Assembly: GCA_038868115.1 (NCBI GenBank)
Contig: JAWBXA010000006.1
Location: forward strand, 1 to 59,121
DNA from: JAGTQI01 sp038868115
GTDB lineage: Archaea > Thermoproteota > Bathyarchaeia > Bathyarchaeales > Bathycorpusculaceae
Direction: 5' to 3'
DNA length: 59,121 nucleotides
The notes below the pieces were generated by a model. That model saw only the letters and a list, made by a program, of their open reading frames with translations. It searched no databases and was not told the origin of the DNA. The translations under genes and the position numbers were made by a program. Below, piece after piece: positions 50,255-58,935 of this stretch. Within the stretch, counting starts at the first letter, position 1. Each line of letters starts with the position of its first letter.

Positions 50255-50950
50255 ATGGCGGCAACCATCAAAAAGCCCTTTTACCTTCGCCCGCCATGGA
50301 ATATTCTTTTCGAATTCCACAAACTTGAAAAGTTAACTCCGTGGAACATAAACATAGCTTATTTGCTAACAACTTTTCTCGAAGAGATGGAGAAGACCGG
50401 GCAGATTGATTTTAGGGCTTCAGGCGTAGCCCTAGATTCTTCGGCCCTTATTTACTTGATGAAGTCAAAGCTTCTCCTAAAACTTGAGGAGCCACCATCG
50501 CCGCCAAAGCCACCATTAGACTTTATTCCGCCGCCGCTTCTTCTGCCGCTTAGACACGAGCTGACATCAACAACCATACGCCACTTACTGGAAGTATTGG
50601 ATGACGTTCTAAAAGGGGAAACGCTCTTCCGCCTAGAAAAGGCTCAAGCCGAGCCTATTCTGCCCGCACCTTCTGAAATTTTTCCACAAATAGACCATTA
50701 TCTCATGGAAATCGAGCTTCAAATGGAAAGGCTCTACAAGTCTCTCTTCGAAATAGTGAAGGGCTGTGGAATAATCCAATTTTCAACTATAATTAGGGGA
50801 ATGGCACGCCTTGAAGCCATACGTACATTCATTATCTTGCTTTTCTTGGCTCAAGAAGGGAAATTAAGCCTCTGGCAAGACGAAGAAACAGAAGAGATAT
50901 ATATTGCGATAGGAGGAGCAAACGCTGCAGGAAATGAAAATCCAACCTAA
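50255..50950 (+). CDS. scpA: Segregation and condensation protein ScpA (kleisin)
   Basis: 231 aa. Bridges the two SMC heads. Seen: N-terminal WNILFEFHKLEKLTPWNINIAYLLTTFLEEME (contacts the SMC neck), a Pro-rich middle (PPSPPKPPLDFIPPPLLLP), and a C-terminal winged helix with ARLEAIRTFIILLFLAQEGKLSLWQDE. Overlaps scpB by 17 nt. Confidence 0.93.
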   Translation: MAATIKKPFYLRPPWNILFEFHKLEKLTPWNINIAYLLTTFLEEMEKTGQIDFRASGVALDSSALIYLMKSKLLLKLEEPPSPPKPPLDFIPPPLLLPLRHELTSTTIRHLLEVLDDVLKGETLFRLEKAQAEPILPAPSEIFPQIDHYLMEIELQMERLYKSLFEIVKGCGIIQFSTIIRGMARLEAIRTFIILLFLAQEGKLSLWQDEETEEIYIAIGGANAAGNENPT

Positions 50951-51503
50951 AGAGACAGAAGAAAGTTCACAAACTAGACTGGGAAAAACCATCAGCGATC
51001 TTGCATTGGTTGAGGCTGCATTATATGTTGCTGGTCGCCCCTTGGATCTTTCAGAGATATGTTCAGTTTTGAAAACGCGTTCGAAAAATAAGGCTAAGCA
51101 GCTTGCAAAAATGCTAATGCAAGAATATGCAAAAAGAGACACGGCCCTAGAGATTCTCGAACTTAAAGACGAAAGATTTGTTTTACAACTCAAAGCAGAA
51201 TTCACACCATACGTTCGTAAACTCGTTAAGAGACCACTACTATCCACTGGTCCATTGAAAACGCTTTCTTACATAGCCTTAAAGCAACCGATCTCCCAAA
51301 AAAGAGTTGTGGAAGTTCGAGGTCATCACGCTTACGGGCATATTAAGCTGTTAAAAGAAATGGACTTAGTCACCGTAGAGCGGAAGGGACGTACCTCCAT
51401 TTTGAAGACAACGGACTACTTTGCAGACTATTTTGGTTTAAGTCACGACATTCCAACCATGAAAAGGGAGTTGAAGGAAATTTTGGAGGAGAAAAAGTTC
51501 TAG
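50934..51503 (+). CDS. scpB: Segregation and condensation protein ScpB
   Basis: 189 aa with two winged-helix domains that bind ScpA. Seen: VEAALYVAGRPLDLSEICSVL (first), TGPLKTLSYIALKQPISQKRVVEVRGHHAYGHIKLL (second) and a C-terminal TTDYFADYFGLSHD. ATG 50934 inside the end of scpA. Complete smc-scpA-scpB operon. Confidence 0.94.
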   Translation: MKIQPKETEESSQTRLGKTISDLALVEAALYVAGRPLDLSEICSVLKTRSKNKAKQLAKMLMQEYAKRDTALEILELKDERFVLQLKAEFTPYVRKLVKRPLLSTGPLKTLSYIALKQPISQKRVVEVRGHHAYGHIKLLKEMDLVTVERKGRTSILKTTDYFADYFGLSHDIPTMKRELKEILEEKKF

Positions 51504-51548
51504 AAGCGCCACTTAGCTTCAAATGTGCACTTAATTAAAACGGATAGG

Positions 51549-51556
51549 TTTATATG
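51549..51556 (+). promoter_or_regulatory. TATA box of eS8
   Basis: TTTATATG with GATAGG before it, 60-67 nt upstream of ATG 51616. Confidence 0.6.
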
Positions 51557-51615
51557 TAAATTAGCATGATAGTGAACAAGCTTATAAAACGTTAAACATT
51601 GGAAGAGGATTAGAG

Positions 51616-52014
51616 ATGTCAGTTTGGCACGGCGATTTACACAAGAGAAAACCGACAGGAGGGAAAAGACGACCATACCGTGGGAAAAGAAAATTTGAAC
51701 AAGGTTCATTTCCGACGGAAACGGTTTTAGGTGAACCTAAAAGGAAAGTTGAGCGGGGGAGGGGTGGCAACGTCAAAGTAAAAGTTTTAAGCGAAAAATA
51801 CGCTTGCATAACAGATGTAAAGACTGGAAAGACTGAAAAAGCCGAAATTCTACGAGTTGTCAAAAACGCAGCAAACGTCGATTATGACAGAAGGGGTGTG
51901 ATAACAAAAGGCGCCATAATAGAGACAACCCTTGGCTTGGCAAGGGTAACATCGAGACCTGGTCAGAACGGCGTGATAAACGCTGTTTTAATAGGCGAAG
52001 AAGAGGCAAGTTGA
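51616..52014 (+). CDS. rps8e: Ribosomal protein eS8
   Basis: 132 aa. Archaeal/eukaryotic small-subunit protein. Seen: WHGDLHKRKPTGGKRRPYRGKRKFEQGSFPTET, NVKVKVLSEKYACITD, GVITKGAIIETTLGLARVTSRPGQNGVINAVLI. Single-gene unit, convergent with srp19 (5 nt apart). Confidence 0.97.
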   Translation: MSVWHGDLHKRKPTGGKRRPYRGKRKFEQGSFPTETVLGEPKRKVERGRGGNVKVKVLSEKYACITDVKTGKTEKAEILRVVKNAANVDYDRRGVITKGAIIETTLGLARVTSRPGQNGVINAVLIGEEEAS

Positions 52015-52019
52015 CAAGC

Positions 52020-52328
52020 CTAGGCAAGTTTCGTCGTAAATGCGGCACCGCGAATTCTCTGCAATTGTTTTGCGATTTTCTTAAGCAACTTGTTTTTGGT
52101 CTCCTTTTTGGCCACCAACAGCATGCCAGTTTTAAGCCAAGGAGTCTTCGGATAACTCGTATCTGCTGCAAGTTCATATTCTAAACCAAGCTTCTCCGCA
52201 GCTTCCTTGAGCTCCATGATTTTGGGAGAGGGCACAGCCAAATTCTTTGGTATTTTTCTTCCTTCTCCCCTAGTTTTTGTTGAATCGAAGTATGCTGGCC
52301 ACAAAATAACCTTATCTTGCTTACGCAT
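52020..52328 (-). CDS. srp19: Signal recognition particle protein SRP19
   Basis: 102 aa. Binds 7S RNA helices 6 and 8 and allows SRP54 binding. Seen: KVILWPAYFDSTKTRGEGRKIPKNLAVPSP, LGLEYELAADTSYPKTPWLKTGMLLV, ending in a basic tail. Last gene of the minus-strand operon, 12 nt after gltX. Confidence 0.95.
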   Translation of the reverse strand: MRKQDKVILWPAYFDSTKTRGEGRKIPKNLAVPSPKIMELKEAAEKLGLEYELAADTSYPKTPWLKTGMLLVAKKETKNKLLKKIAKQLQRIRGAAFTTKLA

Positions 52329-52340
52329 TCATCATCCCTC

Positions 52341-54098
52341 CTACTTATGTGCGTAATACGCTGTGATTTTAGCGTTAATTGCGTCTATTCTCACGAAGCC
52401 GAATCTTTCAAACTGCACTATGTCGTTTGGCTTTAAGTCTTTGCATGCTTTTTCGGCTATTCCTTCGATTATATTAGCGTCTGGCATTACAACTTGACAA
52501 GGCATATCCATCCCTATTGGCACCCAATGAATTAAAGGTGCTTCAACTTTCCTAGCCTCCTCATAGGACTCGCTTTCAAAAGTAGCCTCAACAGAACAGG
52601 CTTCAACCCGCTCAACTCTTATGTTGAATAACTCCATGAGCCGAATAATCCTTCCCACAGCCAAAACTTTCAAATCCGCCCTTGAAATCCAAAAGGGGGC
52701 TTCGTCACAAAGTTTAGAGGGTTTTATTATATATTCTTTAAAGCCCCTTTCTGGATATTCTGGATGTAATCTAAGCCTAACCGTAAATATTCGCGGAATA
52801 CGCTTGACCAAAAGCTGAACCGGATTCGGCACAAAAAAATACCTGTTCACTTTTGGATCTAGGATTTTGCGGTTATAAGCGTAAAGGTTCTCCCAGCTTA
52901 AAATAACATCGGAAGTTTTCGGACCAATATCAATTATGAGCTTTTTAATGGCTTCTGGTGTTATCCCACGCCTCCTTAAAGCTGCAAACGTAGCTAGTCT
53001 AGGGTCGTCCCATCCCTTGTATAGGCTTTCTCTTATTCCTTGGACAATTTTCGACTTACTTAAGTGTGCACCCTTAATCTTTAGTCTGCCATAATGAATC
53101 GCCTCTGGATAACGCCAACCTAAATGCTTATACATGTACACTTGCCGAACCATGTTGGTCAAGTGTTCTTTGCCTCTGATTATGTGGGTTACATTCATTA
53201 AATGGTCGTCTAACCCGGATGCAAAATTGTAAAGCGGCCAAACACGATATTTTGTTCCAACTCTTGGATGTGGACATTGTTCGATGTCTATTACGCGAAG
53301 GGCTGGCCAATCTCTGACGGCTGGATTTGGATGGGTTAAGTCTGTTTTGATGCGTACTACCGCTTCGCCTTCCTTATATGTCCCTTCGAGCATGCGATCC
53401 CATCGTTCAAGATGCTCCTGCGGTGATAAGTCGCGACATGGGCAAGGCTTCTGGGCTAGTACCTTTTCTCTGAAGGATTGCGGTTGACACGTGCAAACAT
53501 AAGCGTTACCGTTCTCCAACAGCTTTTTCGCGTATTCATAGTATACTGGGACTCTATCGCTTTGAATATGCTCCTCGTCAGGTTTACATCCAAGCCATTC
53601 TAGGTCTTCCCGAATTCGGTCGTAAAACTCCATAACAGGCTTTTTCAGTTTGGGATCCGTGTCTTCGAAGCGTAAAATGAATCTGCCATTATACATGCGG
53701 GCATACTCATAGCAAAGTATTATGGCCCTGGCAGAGCCCAAATGCAGGACACAGTCAGGGTTTGGTGCGAAACGTGTGACAATTTCCCGGTATTTGTCAG
53801 CGTTTGGTAGCGGGGGGAGCCTCTTTTCTTCTTTAACTTTCTCTTTTGCAAGGGTTTCCGGCCACTCCTTTTCAACAGCGCATATTTGTTCGTTTAATGG
53901 GAGACTATTGACTTCGTTAACAACTTCTTTTACTAGAATGGTTAGTTCCTTTGCTCTGGTTTGCAATTCTGGTCTTTCGGCTAAAACTTTCCCTATCACC
54001 GGCCCTATCTGGGCTTTTCCATTATGCTTTACAGCGTTTAGCAATGCAAATTTTCGAATAATCTCCCTTAGTTCTATGTTTTCTCTAAGTTTGTTCAA
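52341..54098 (-). CDS. gltX: Glutamyl-tRNA synthetase (archaeal, class Ib)
   Basis: 585 aa. Seen: N-terminal helical domain with NAVKHNGKAQIGPVIGKVLAE, catalytic RFAPNPDCVLHLGSARA where the HIGH motif reads HLGS (119-122), zinc-type CTC (202-204) and CPC (219-221), the KMSKS counterpart HLSKS (345-349), and a beta-barrel anticodon domain as in GlnRS-type enzymes. Ser in place of the second His of HIGH, and Cys for the usual Gly two residues after Pro, are mild departures. Likely non-discriminating in Archaea that use GatDE. Confidence 0.96.
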   Translation of the reverse strand: MNKLRENIELREIIRKFALLNAVKHNGKAQIGPVIGKVLAERPELQTRAKELTILVKEVVNEVNSLPLNEQICAVEKEWPETLAKEKVKEEKRLPPLPNADKYREIVTRFAPNPDCVLHLGSARAIILCYEYARMYNGRFILRFEDTDPKLKKPVMEFYDRIREDLEWLGCKPDEEHIQSDRVPVYYEYAKKLLENGNAYVCTCQPQSFREKVLAQKPCPCRDLSPQEHLERWDRMLEGTYKEGEAVVRIKTDLTHPNPAVRDWPALRVIDIEQCPHPRVGTKYRVWPLYNFASGLDDHLMNVTHIIRGKEHLTNMVRQVYMYKHLGWRYPEAIHYGRLKIKGAHLSKSKIVQGIRESLYKGWDDPRLATFAALRRRGITPEAIKKLIIDIGPKTSDVILSWENLYAYNRKILDPKVNRYFFVPNPVQLLVKRIPRIFTVRLRLHPEYPERGFKEYIIKPSKLCDEAPFWISRADLKVLAVGRIIRLMELFNIRVERVEACSVEATFESESYEEARKVEAPLIHWVPIGMDMPCQVVMPDANIIEGIAEKACKDLKPNDIVQFERFGFVRIDAINAKITAYYAHK

Positions 54099-54114
54099 GA
54101 CTTAACACGGCACT

Positions 54115-55197
54115 TCAAATTTTTCTTTCAATAAGGAATCTTGCAAAGGCGTTTAACTTTTCCTTTGCCTCCGACTTTGGAAGAAGTTTTTCTACCTCTC
54201 TCCAGCTTTCCTCAACAATTTTTCTTGCAAAGTTCTTTGCATACTCGATGGAGCCATACTTTTGCATTATCGCTATTGCCTCATCCCTCAACTTCTGGTC
54301 TGAAGCGTGCATCCCTAAAATCTCAATGAGCCTCCCTCTGTCCTTGGTATTTGCAATCTTTAACGTATGAATCACTATGAGGGTGCGTTTTCCCTCTGTT
54401 ATGTCTTGCCCTCTTCCACCCTTTTTCTCGGCAAACTCCTCTCCGGTCAAATCCAGCACATCATCTTGTATTTGGAAGGCAACCCCTATGCTTTCCGCAA
54501 AGTGTCCAAGCTTCTCAACAAGCTTGTCTGGGGCGTCAGCCACCACAGCAGCAATTTTGGCAGCCATCCTCGCCAAAGTTCCAGTTTTGTAGGCGCACAT
54601 CTGCAAGTAGTCTTCTTCCCTTAATTGGTTGGCGTTCGCCAAGCTCTTGTGCCAAGCTATGTCCATGGCTTGTCCTAAGCTGAGGTTTATCATCTCTTGC
54701 ACGTAAATTTCATATATTCTCGCAAGTTTCTCAGAGCCTAGCTTTTCGCGGTTCTCCATTAGTGGCAACAGCGGGAGGTAGTACATGGTGTTTCCAGCGT
54801 TTATGGCTATGTCCAAACCGTAAATTCTGTAAGTGCATGGCTTACCTCTACGGAATTCAGAGGAGTCTTCAATGTCGTCTATTATTAGAGTTCCGTTGTG
54901 CACAACCTCTGGAATTATAGCATAATCAACGTAGTCCTCTGGGTTTTTCCCTAAAGCCTCACATATAAGTAGGAAGAGGGTTGGACGCCACCTTTTTCCA
55001 CCTCTGTCCAGAAATTCCCAGATTGGTTCAGCTACAGCCTTATTTATTGCCTCGATGTTGTACGCGTATCTTGGCGGGCTAACTTTGAAGATGATGGCTT
55101 CCTTTGAGAAGATTCTTGGTATGTACTTCTCAATAGCCTTGTTTATGATGACTGCTTTTTCTTCAAGAAGCTTTTCTATGTCAAAACTCAAAGTCAA
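54115..55197 (-). CDS. idsA: Polyprenyl (geranylgeranyl) diphosphate synthase
   Basis: 360 aa. Builds C15-C20 chains for archaeal lipids. Seen: GGKRWRP at 66-72, first Asp-rich motif DDIED at 107-111 followed by RRG, a KTGTLARMAAKIAA lysine region, and the second motif QIQDDVLD. Slightly longer than average by an N-terminal helix (1-40). Start ATG overlaps the fni stop (ATGA). Confidence 0.95.
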   Translation of the reverse strand: MTLSFDIEKLLEEKAVIINKAIEKYIPRIFSKEAIIFKVSPPRYAYNIEAINKAVAEPIWEFLDRGGKRWRPTLFLLICEALGKNPEDYVDYAIIPEVVHNGTLIIDDIEDSSEFRRGKPCTYRIYGLDIAINAGNTMYYLPLLPLMENREKLGSEKLARIYEIYVQEMINLSLGQAMDIAWHKSLANANQLREEDYLQMCAYKTGTLARMAAKIAAVVADAPDKLVEKLGHFAESIGVAFQIQDDVLDLTGEEFAEKKGGRGQDITEGKRTLIVIHTLKIANTKDRGRLIEILGMHASDQKLRDEAIAIMQKYGSIEYAKNFARKIVEESWREVEKLLPKSEAKEKLNAFARFLIERKI

Positions 55198-56297
55198 CTT
55201 TCACCTCTTCTTGCATAAACTTCTATGTCAAAGCTCCTTAACCTAAGCCACTCAGCCGTCTTCCCAACAATTACAAGAGGCACTTTATGAAACTGCTGAG
55301 TATTCTCAGCTCCGACAAGAAACATAGTGTTCCTAAGCTCTTCTATCAATATACGCAACATTTTTCTTGTTTGTCTAACGCCTTCAACAGCCGCCTGCAA
55401 AACCGGTTGTGCAAGAGCTACGAGGCTTGCCCCCAAGGCTAGGGCTTTAGCCGCATCAAATCCACTGCGCACACCACCAGAGGCTATAACTGGGATGCTG
55501 ACGGTCTGTGCAACTTCAACTATGCTTATAGCTGTTGGTATCCCCCAATCCCAAAAGACTTCACCCAACCTGCGGTTGCAAGCGTTTCTCCTACCTTTCG
55601 CACGAAAATATTCGACTGCGGCAAAGCTTGTGCCACCAGCACCACTTACATCAATGCCTTTTACACCAGCAGTCTCAAGCTTTTTCGCTTCCTCAGCGGC
55701 TATGCCAGCTCCGGTTTCTTTTACAATTACTGGTTTGTCAAGTTCTTTGGCAATTTCACCTATCTTTTCAAGCACTCCCTTAAAGCTTGTTTCTCCTTCT
55801 GGCTGCACAGCCTCTTGAAGAGGATTTAAGTGTATAGCTAGGGCATCGGCGTCTATCATTTCTATGGCTCTCTTTACCTCTTTTATGCTGTAGCCTTTAG
55901 CGAGTTGTATTCCACCAATGTTCGCCATTAAGAAAGCTGTGGGCGCCTTTTTCCTAACTATAGCGAAGGTTTTCTCAAGCCTTTGGTCTTCCAATGCAGC
56001 CCTCTGGCTTCCAACACCCATTCCAAGCCCGAATTCCTCAACAACAGTAGCTATTGTCGCGTTAATTTTTCTAGCTTCACTTGTTCCACCGGTTATGGCG
56101 CTAACTATTATTGGCGCGGAAAACTTGTGGTTAAAAACCGTTGTTGAAAGGTTTATCTTTTCCTTATCAACCTCCGGTAAGGCTCTGTGAACGAAATACA
56201 CATCTTCGAACCCCGTCGTGATATTTTTTGCCTGGACATTGTAAGTTGTAGCTATGCGGATGTGGTCTGCTTTACGCTTCCTGGTTTTTTCTGCCAA
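55194..56297 (-). CDS. fni: Isopentenyl-diphosphate delta-isomerase, type 2
   Basis: 367 aa FMN-dependent IPP/DMAPP isomerase. Seen: RKADHIRIATTYNVQAK, APIIVSAITGGTSEARKIN, MGVGSQRAALED, HLNPLQEAVQPEGETSF, the VIVKETGAGIA strand and DVSGAGGTSFAAVE phosphate site, and GGVRSGFDAAKALALGA. 3 nt after the ipk stop. Confidence 0.96.
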   Translation of the reverse strand: MAEKTRKRKADHIRIATTYNVQAKNITTGFEDVYFVHRALPEVDKEKINLSTTVFNHKFSAPIIVSAITGGTSEARKINATIATVVEEFGLGMGVGSQRAALEDQRLEKTFAIVRKKAPTAFLMANIGGIQLAKGYSIKEVKRAIEMIDADALAIHLNPLQEAVQPEGETSFKGVLEKIGEIAKELDKPVIVKETGAGIAAEEAKKLETAGVKGIDVSGAGGTSFAAVEYFRAKGRRNACNRRLGEVFWDWGIPTAISIVEVAQTVSIPVIASGGVRSGFDAAKALALGASLVALAQPVLQAAVEGVRQTRKMLRILIEELRNTMFLVGAENTQQFHKVPLVIVGKTAEWLRLRSFDIEVYARRGES

Positions 56298-56300
56298 ACT

Positions 56301-57116
56301 CTATTCCTTCTCTATAAGTGTGCCCTTAACCTGTTCTCCCTTAAGTGCTTTATAGATATATAGGGGCTTTGTGGCATTAACCATTAAAACTGGAATGCCC
56401 CGCTCAATTGCGGGGATAAGCTCAGCAATTTTATTTGCCATTCCACCAGTTACATCGCAAACGTTTGGTCCGCCGAAAAGTTTCCGAACATTCCTAAGCT
56501 CCGCTAAAGTTAAATGGTCGAACATTTTGGCTTTCGCGTCGGTTTTTGGGTCAGAGTCATATAATCCGTCCACATCAACTCCGATTACAATTTTTTTTGC
56601 GTTGAGCCGTATGGCTAGAAACGCGACAAGCTGGTCTCCTGATAATATTGTGAAGCCCAACTTTGTGTCAAAGACAGCATCTCCATAGAGAACCGGAATA
56701 AAGCCCATCTTCAGAAGCTGTTTAAGGGGAGAATCTTCAAAGCATATTATTCTGCCATTTTGCGTCATTATGCACGAAGAAGGGGTGATGCTTACCGCTG
56801 GTATGCCCCGCCATATTAAGGCGTCCATGAAAAGCCCATTAAGCACGGTCATAACGTGGTGAGTTTCCGCAAACCCTATTATTTGAGAGTCCTCTCTGAA
56901 ACCTTCTTTTATGGCGTGTTTTTGCGCCACCGGGTGACCAAAACTTCCGCCACCATGCACAATTATCAAGTTTCTAGCGTCTGCTTCCAGTATCTCATCT
57001 GCTATTCGGCTTATGGCTTCCATTTGAACGCCAAGCTCTTTACTCTTATCCGTTATTACGGAGCCGCCAATTTTTAGAACGGTTGGTCTAGGTTGACTCA
57101 ATTCTAACCCCTTCAT
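56301..57116 (-). CDS. ipk: Isopentenyl phosphate kinase
   Basis: 271 aa amino acid kinase fold. Phosphorylates isopentenyl phosphate to IPP in the archaeal mevalonate pathway. Seen: LKIGGSVITDK with the nucleotide Lys, IVHGGGSFGHP with diagnostic His61, YGDAVFD, GVDVDGLYDSDP and DVTGGMANKI. Overlaps mvk by 29 nt, so the two steps are translationally linked. Confidence 0.96.
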   Translation of the reverse strand: MKGLELSQPRPTVLKIGGSVITDKSKELGVQMEAISRIADEILEADARNLIIVHGGGSFGHPVAQKHAIKEGFREDSQIIGFAETHHVMTVLNGLFMDALIWRGIPAVSITPSSCIMTQNGRIICFEDSPLKQLLKMGFIPVLYGDAVFDTKLGFTILSGDQLVAFLAIRLNAKKIVIGVDVDGLYDSDPKTDAKAKMFDHLTLAELRNVRKLFGGPNVCDVTGGMANKIAELIPAIERGIPVLMVNATKPLYIYKALKGEQVKGTLIEKE

Positions 57117-58071
57117 CTGTTTTTCTTGCTAAGAAGGCGCTTCCTCCAGCCCTCTGAACAGCCTCTAAAACGTTTTCAACCCTATCTTTACTCGCAAGGG
57201 CTATCATGCATCCTCCGCCACCAGCACCGGTCAATTTTGCGCCTAGTGCGCCTGCCTTGCGAGCGGCGTTAATAAGCCACTCTAGGGACTCGTCTGAAAC
57301 CCCTAAACCATAAAGCAACGCATGGTTTATGTTCATTAATTCCCCTATGGTTTCTAAGTCGCCCTCTTTTAGCGCCTCAATAGCTCTTAAAACAATTTCA
57401 CGGGCAACTCTTATCATAGGTTCAACAATCTGTGGATAACGTTCTCTTAAACTTCGAACTTTTGCAACTTGGCTCCGCGTTGACCTTTCAACACCAGTAT
57501 TGCCGACAACAAGCGGTATATCTGCCCTAACATCAAGAGGCTTAAACCCCGTGTCTATCTGGAAAAGCAGCGCGCCTCCAAAAGTTGATATTGCCGGGTC
57601 AACGCCTGAAGGTGTGCCATGCATTATCTTCTCAGCCTCGTAGGCTATGCGGAAAACATCATTCTTCGACATCTTTACATTTAATAGGGCGCCGACAGCC
57701 GCTGTCACAGCAGCAGCCACAGCCGCCGAAGACCCTAAGCCAGCGGCAACGGGAATTGCTGAGTTTACCTCTATGTTTAAGCCAGCCTTCTCGCCTGAAA
57801 TCTCTAGAACCTTTTCCACCGCGCATTTAAGCGGTTCAAGCTTCACTCTAGCCTCTTTTGGGTTTCCCTCTTCTACTCTAAAATTTCCATTTTCGAAAAA
57901 TCCGGCGACGTTTAGATTTAAAGATCGCAGGAAAAGCCTTTTATCTTCACGTGGCTCTGCTTTTGCGTAGGCTCTTCTGTCTACGGCTAGGACGATGGCG
58001 GGCTCGCCATAGATAACAAAGTGTTCTCCGAAAAGTATTATTTTTGCGGGAGCAGATGCGATAACTCCCAT
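57088..58071 (-). CDS. mvk: Mevalonate kinase
   Basis: 327 aa from ATG 58071, 10 nt after the memo stop; the longer frame to 58116 overlaps memo. GHMP kinase. Seen: SAPAKIILFGEHFVIYGEPAIVLA, AAGLGSSAAVAAAV (ATP loop), the catalytic HGTPSGVDPAIS with Asp, and LTGAGGGGCMIAL. First committed kinase of the lipid pathway encoded here. Confidence 0.96.
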   Translation of the reverse strand: MGVIASAPAKIILFGEHFVIYGEPAIVLAVDRRAYAKAEPREDKRLFLRSLNLNVAGFFENGNFRVEEGNPKEARVKLEPLKCAVEKVLEISGEKAGLNIEVNSAIPVAAGLGSSAAVAAAVTAAVGALLNVKMSKNDVFRIAYEAEKIMHGTPSGVDPAISTFGGALLFQIDTGFKPLDVRADIPLVVGNTGVERSTRSQVAKVRSLRERYPQIVEPMIRVAREIVLRAIEALKEGDLETIGELMNINHALLYGLGVSDESLEWLINAARKAGALGAKLTGAGGGGCMIALASKDRVENVLEAVQRAGGSAFLARKTDEGVRIEST

Positions 58072-58081
58072 TATTAAATCA

Positions 58082-58930
58082 CTATTTTGTGAATTGCACA
58101 GCGGCGTACCCAACAACGGCTGAGTAGTCGCCAGTTATGTCTCCACTAGTCTTATAGCATAATAATTTTGCTTCTTTCACTCCTAAAGCTTTTGCAGCTG
58201 TGATAAGGGCAACTATTGGACCATAGCCACAAGCGGTGATCTGGTGTTCTTCAATTACTGAATAGAAGAGTTCTTCGTCCATTGCTTCCACAGCTTTAAG
58301 AGCTAGCATATCCTTCTTTTCGGCTACTTTTTGCGGCTCATAGTGAGTCATGTCTGAAGAAGCTATAATTAAGGCGTTTTTTCCAGCTACAGCCCTTGCA
58401 ACAGCTTGCCCAACCTCTCTTGCAGAGTGTAAATCCTGCATTAAAAAGCATATGGGTACAATTTTGAACGTTGAGCCGAAAAGATACTGTAGAAATGGAA
58501 GCTGCACCTCAATTGAGTGTTCATATCGATGAGCTGAGTCGTCAACATCAATAATGCGGGCTTCTTTGATAATTTTGTTAGCTGTTTCCCCCTCCACTTC
58601 AACATCGCCAAGTGGGGTGCGCCAAAAACCCTCATTCATCATGGCTAAGGCGCTACCATAACCAGTGTGGTTTGGACCAAGAAGCACAACTGTGTCCGGT
58701 TTTCCGTCGGAAGCCAAATTATAATAGGCGTGAGCTGCCACAGGTCCCGAGTACATATATCCAGCATGAGGGCATATGAAACCAGCTATGCGTCTTGGTC
58801 CTTCAGCGACTTTTGGCATTTTTCCTGGTCCTAACTCGTGTAGAAAGCACTCTTCAATCTGCCTCCTCAACGATTCGGCTTTTCCAGCGTAAAAGGCTCC
58901 AGCTTGGCTTGGAAGCCGAATCTTCGCCAT
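58082..58930 (-). CDS. MEMO1-family protein
   Basis: 282 aa. Fold related to class III extradiol dioxygenases; human MEMO1 binds iron or copper, while the archaeal function is unknown. Seen: RLPSQAGAFYAGKAESL, FICPHAGYMYSGPVAAHAY with metal-type His, LLGPNHTGYG, SSDMTHYEP and the C-terminal CYKTSGDITGDYSAVVGYAAV with the Cys. Sits between uS2 and mvk, its usual archaeal place. Confidence 0.94.
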   Translation of the reverse strand: MAKIRLPSQAGAFYAGKAESLRRQIEECFLHELGPGKMPKVAEGPRRIAGFICPHAGYMYSGPVAAHAYYNLASDGKPDTVVLLGPNHTGYGSALAMMNEGFWRTPLGDVEVEGETANKIIKEARIIDVDDSAHRYEHSIEVQLPFLQYLFGSTFKIVPICFLMQDLHSAREVGQAVARAVAGKNALIIASSDMTHYEPQKVAEKKDMLALKAVEAMDEELFYSVIEEHQITACGYGPIVALITAAKALGVKEAKLLCYKTSGDITGDYSAVVGYAAVQFTK

Positions 58931-58935
58931 TCTGA

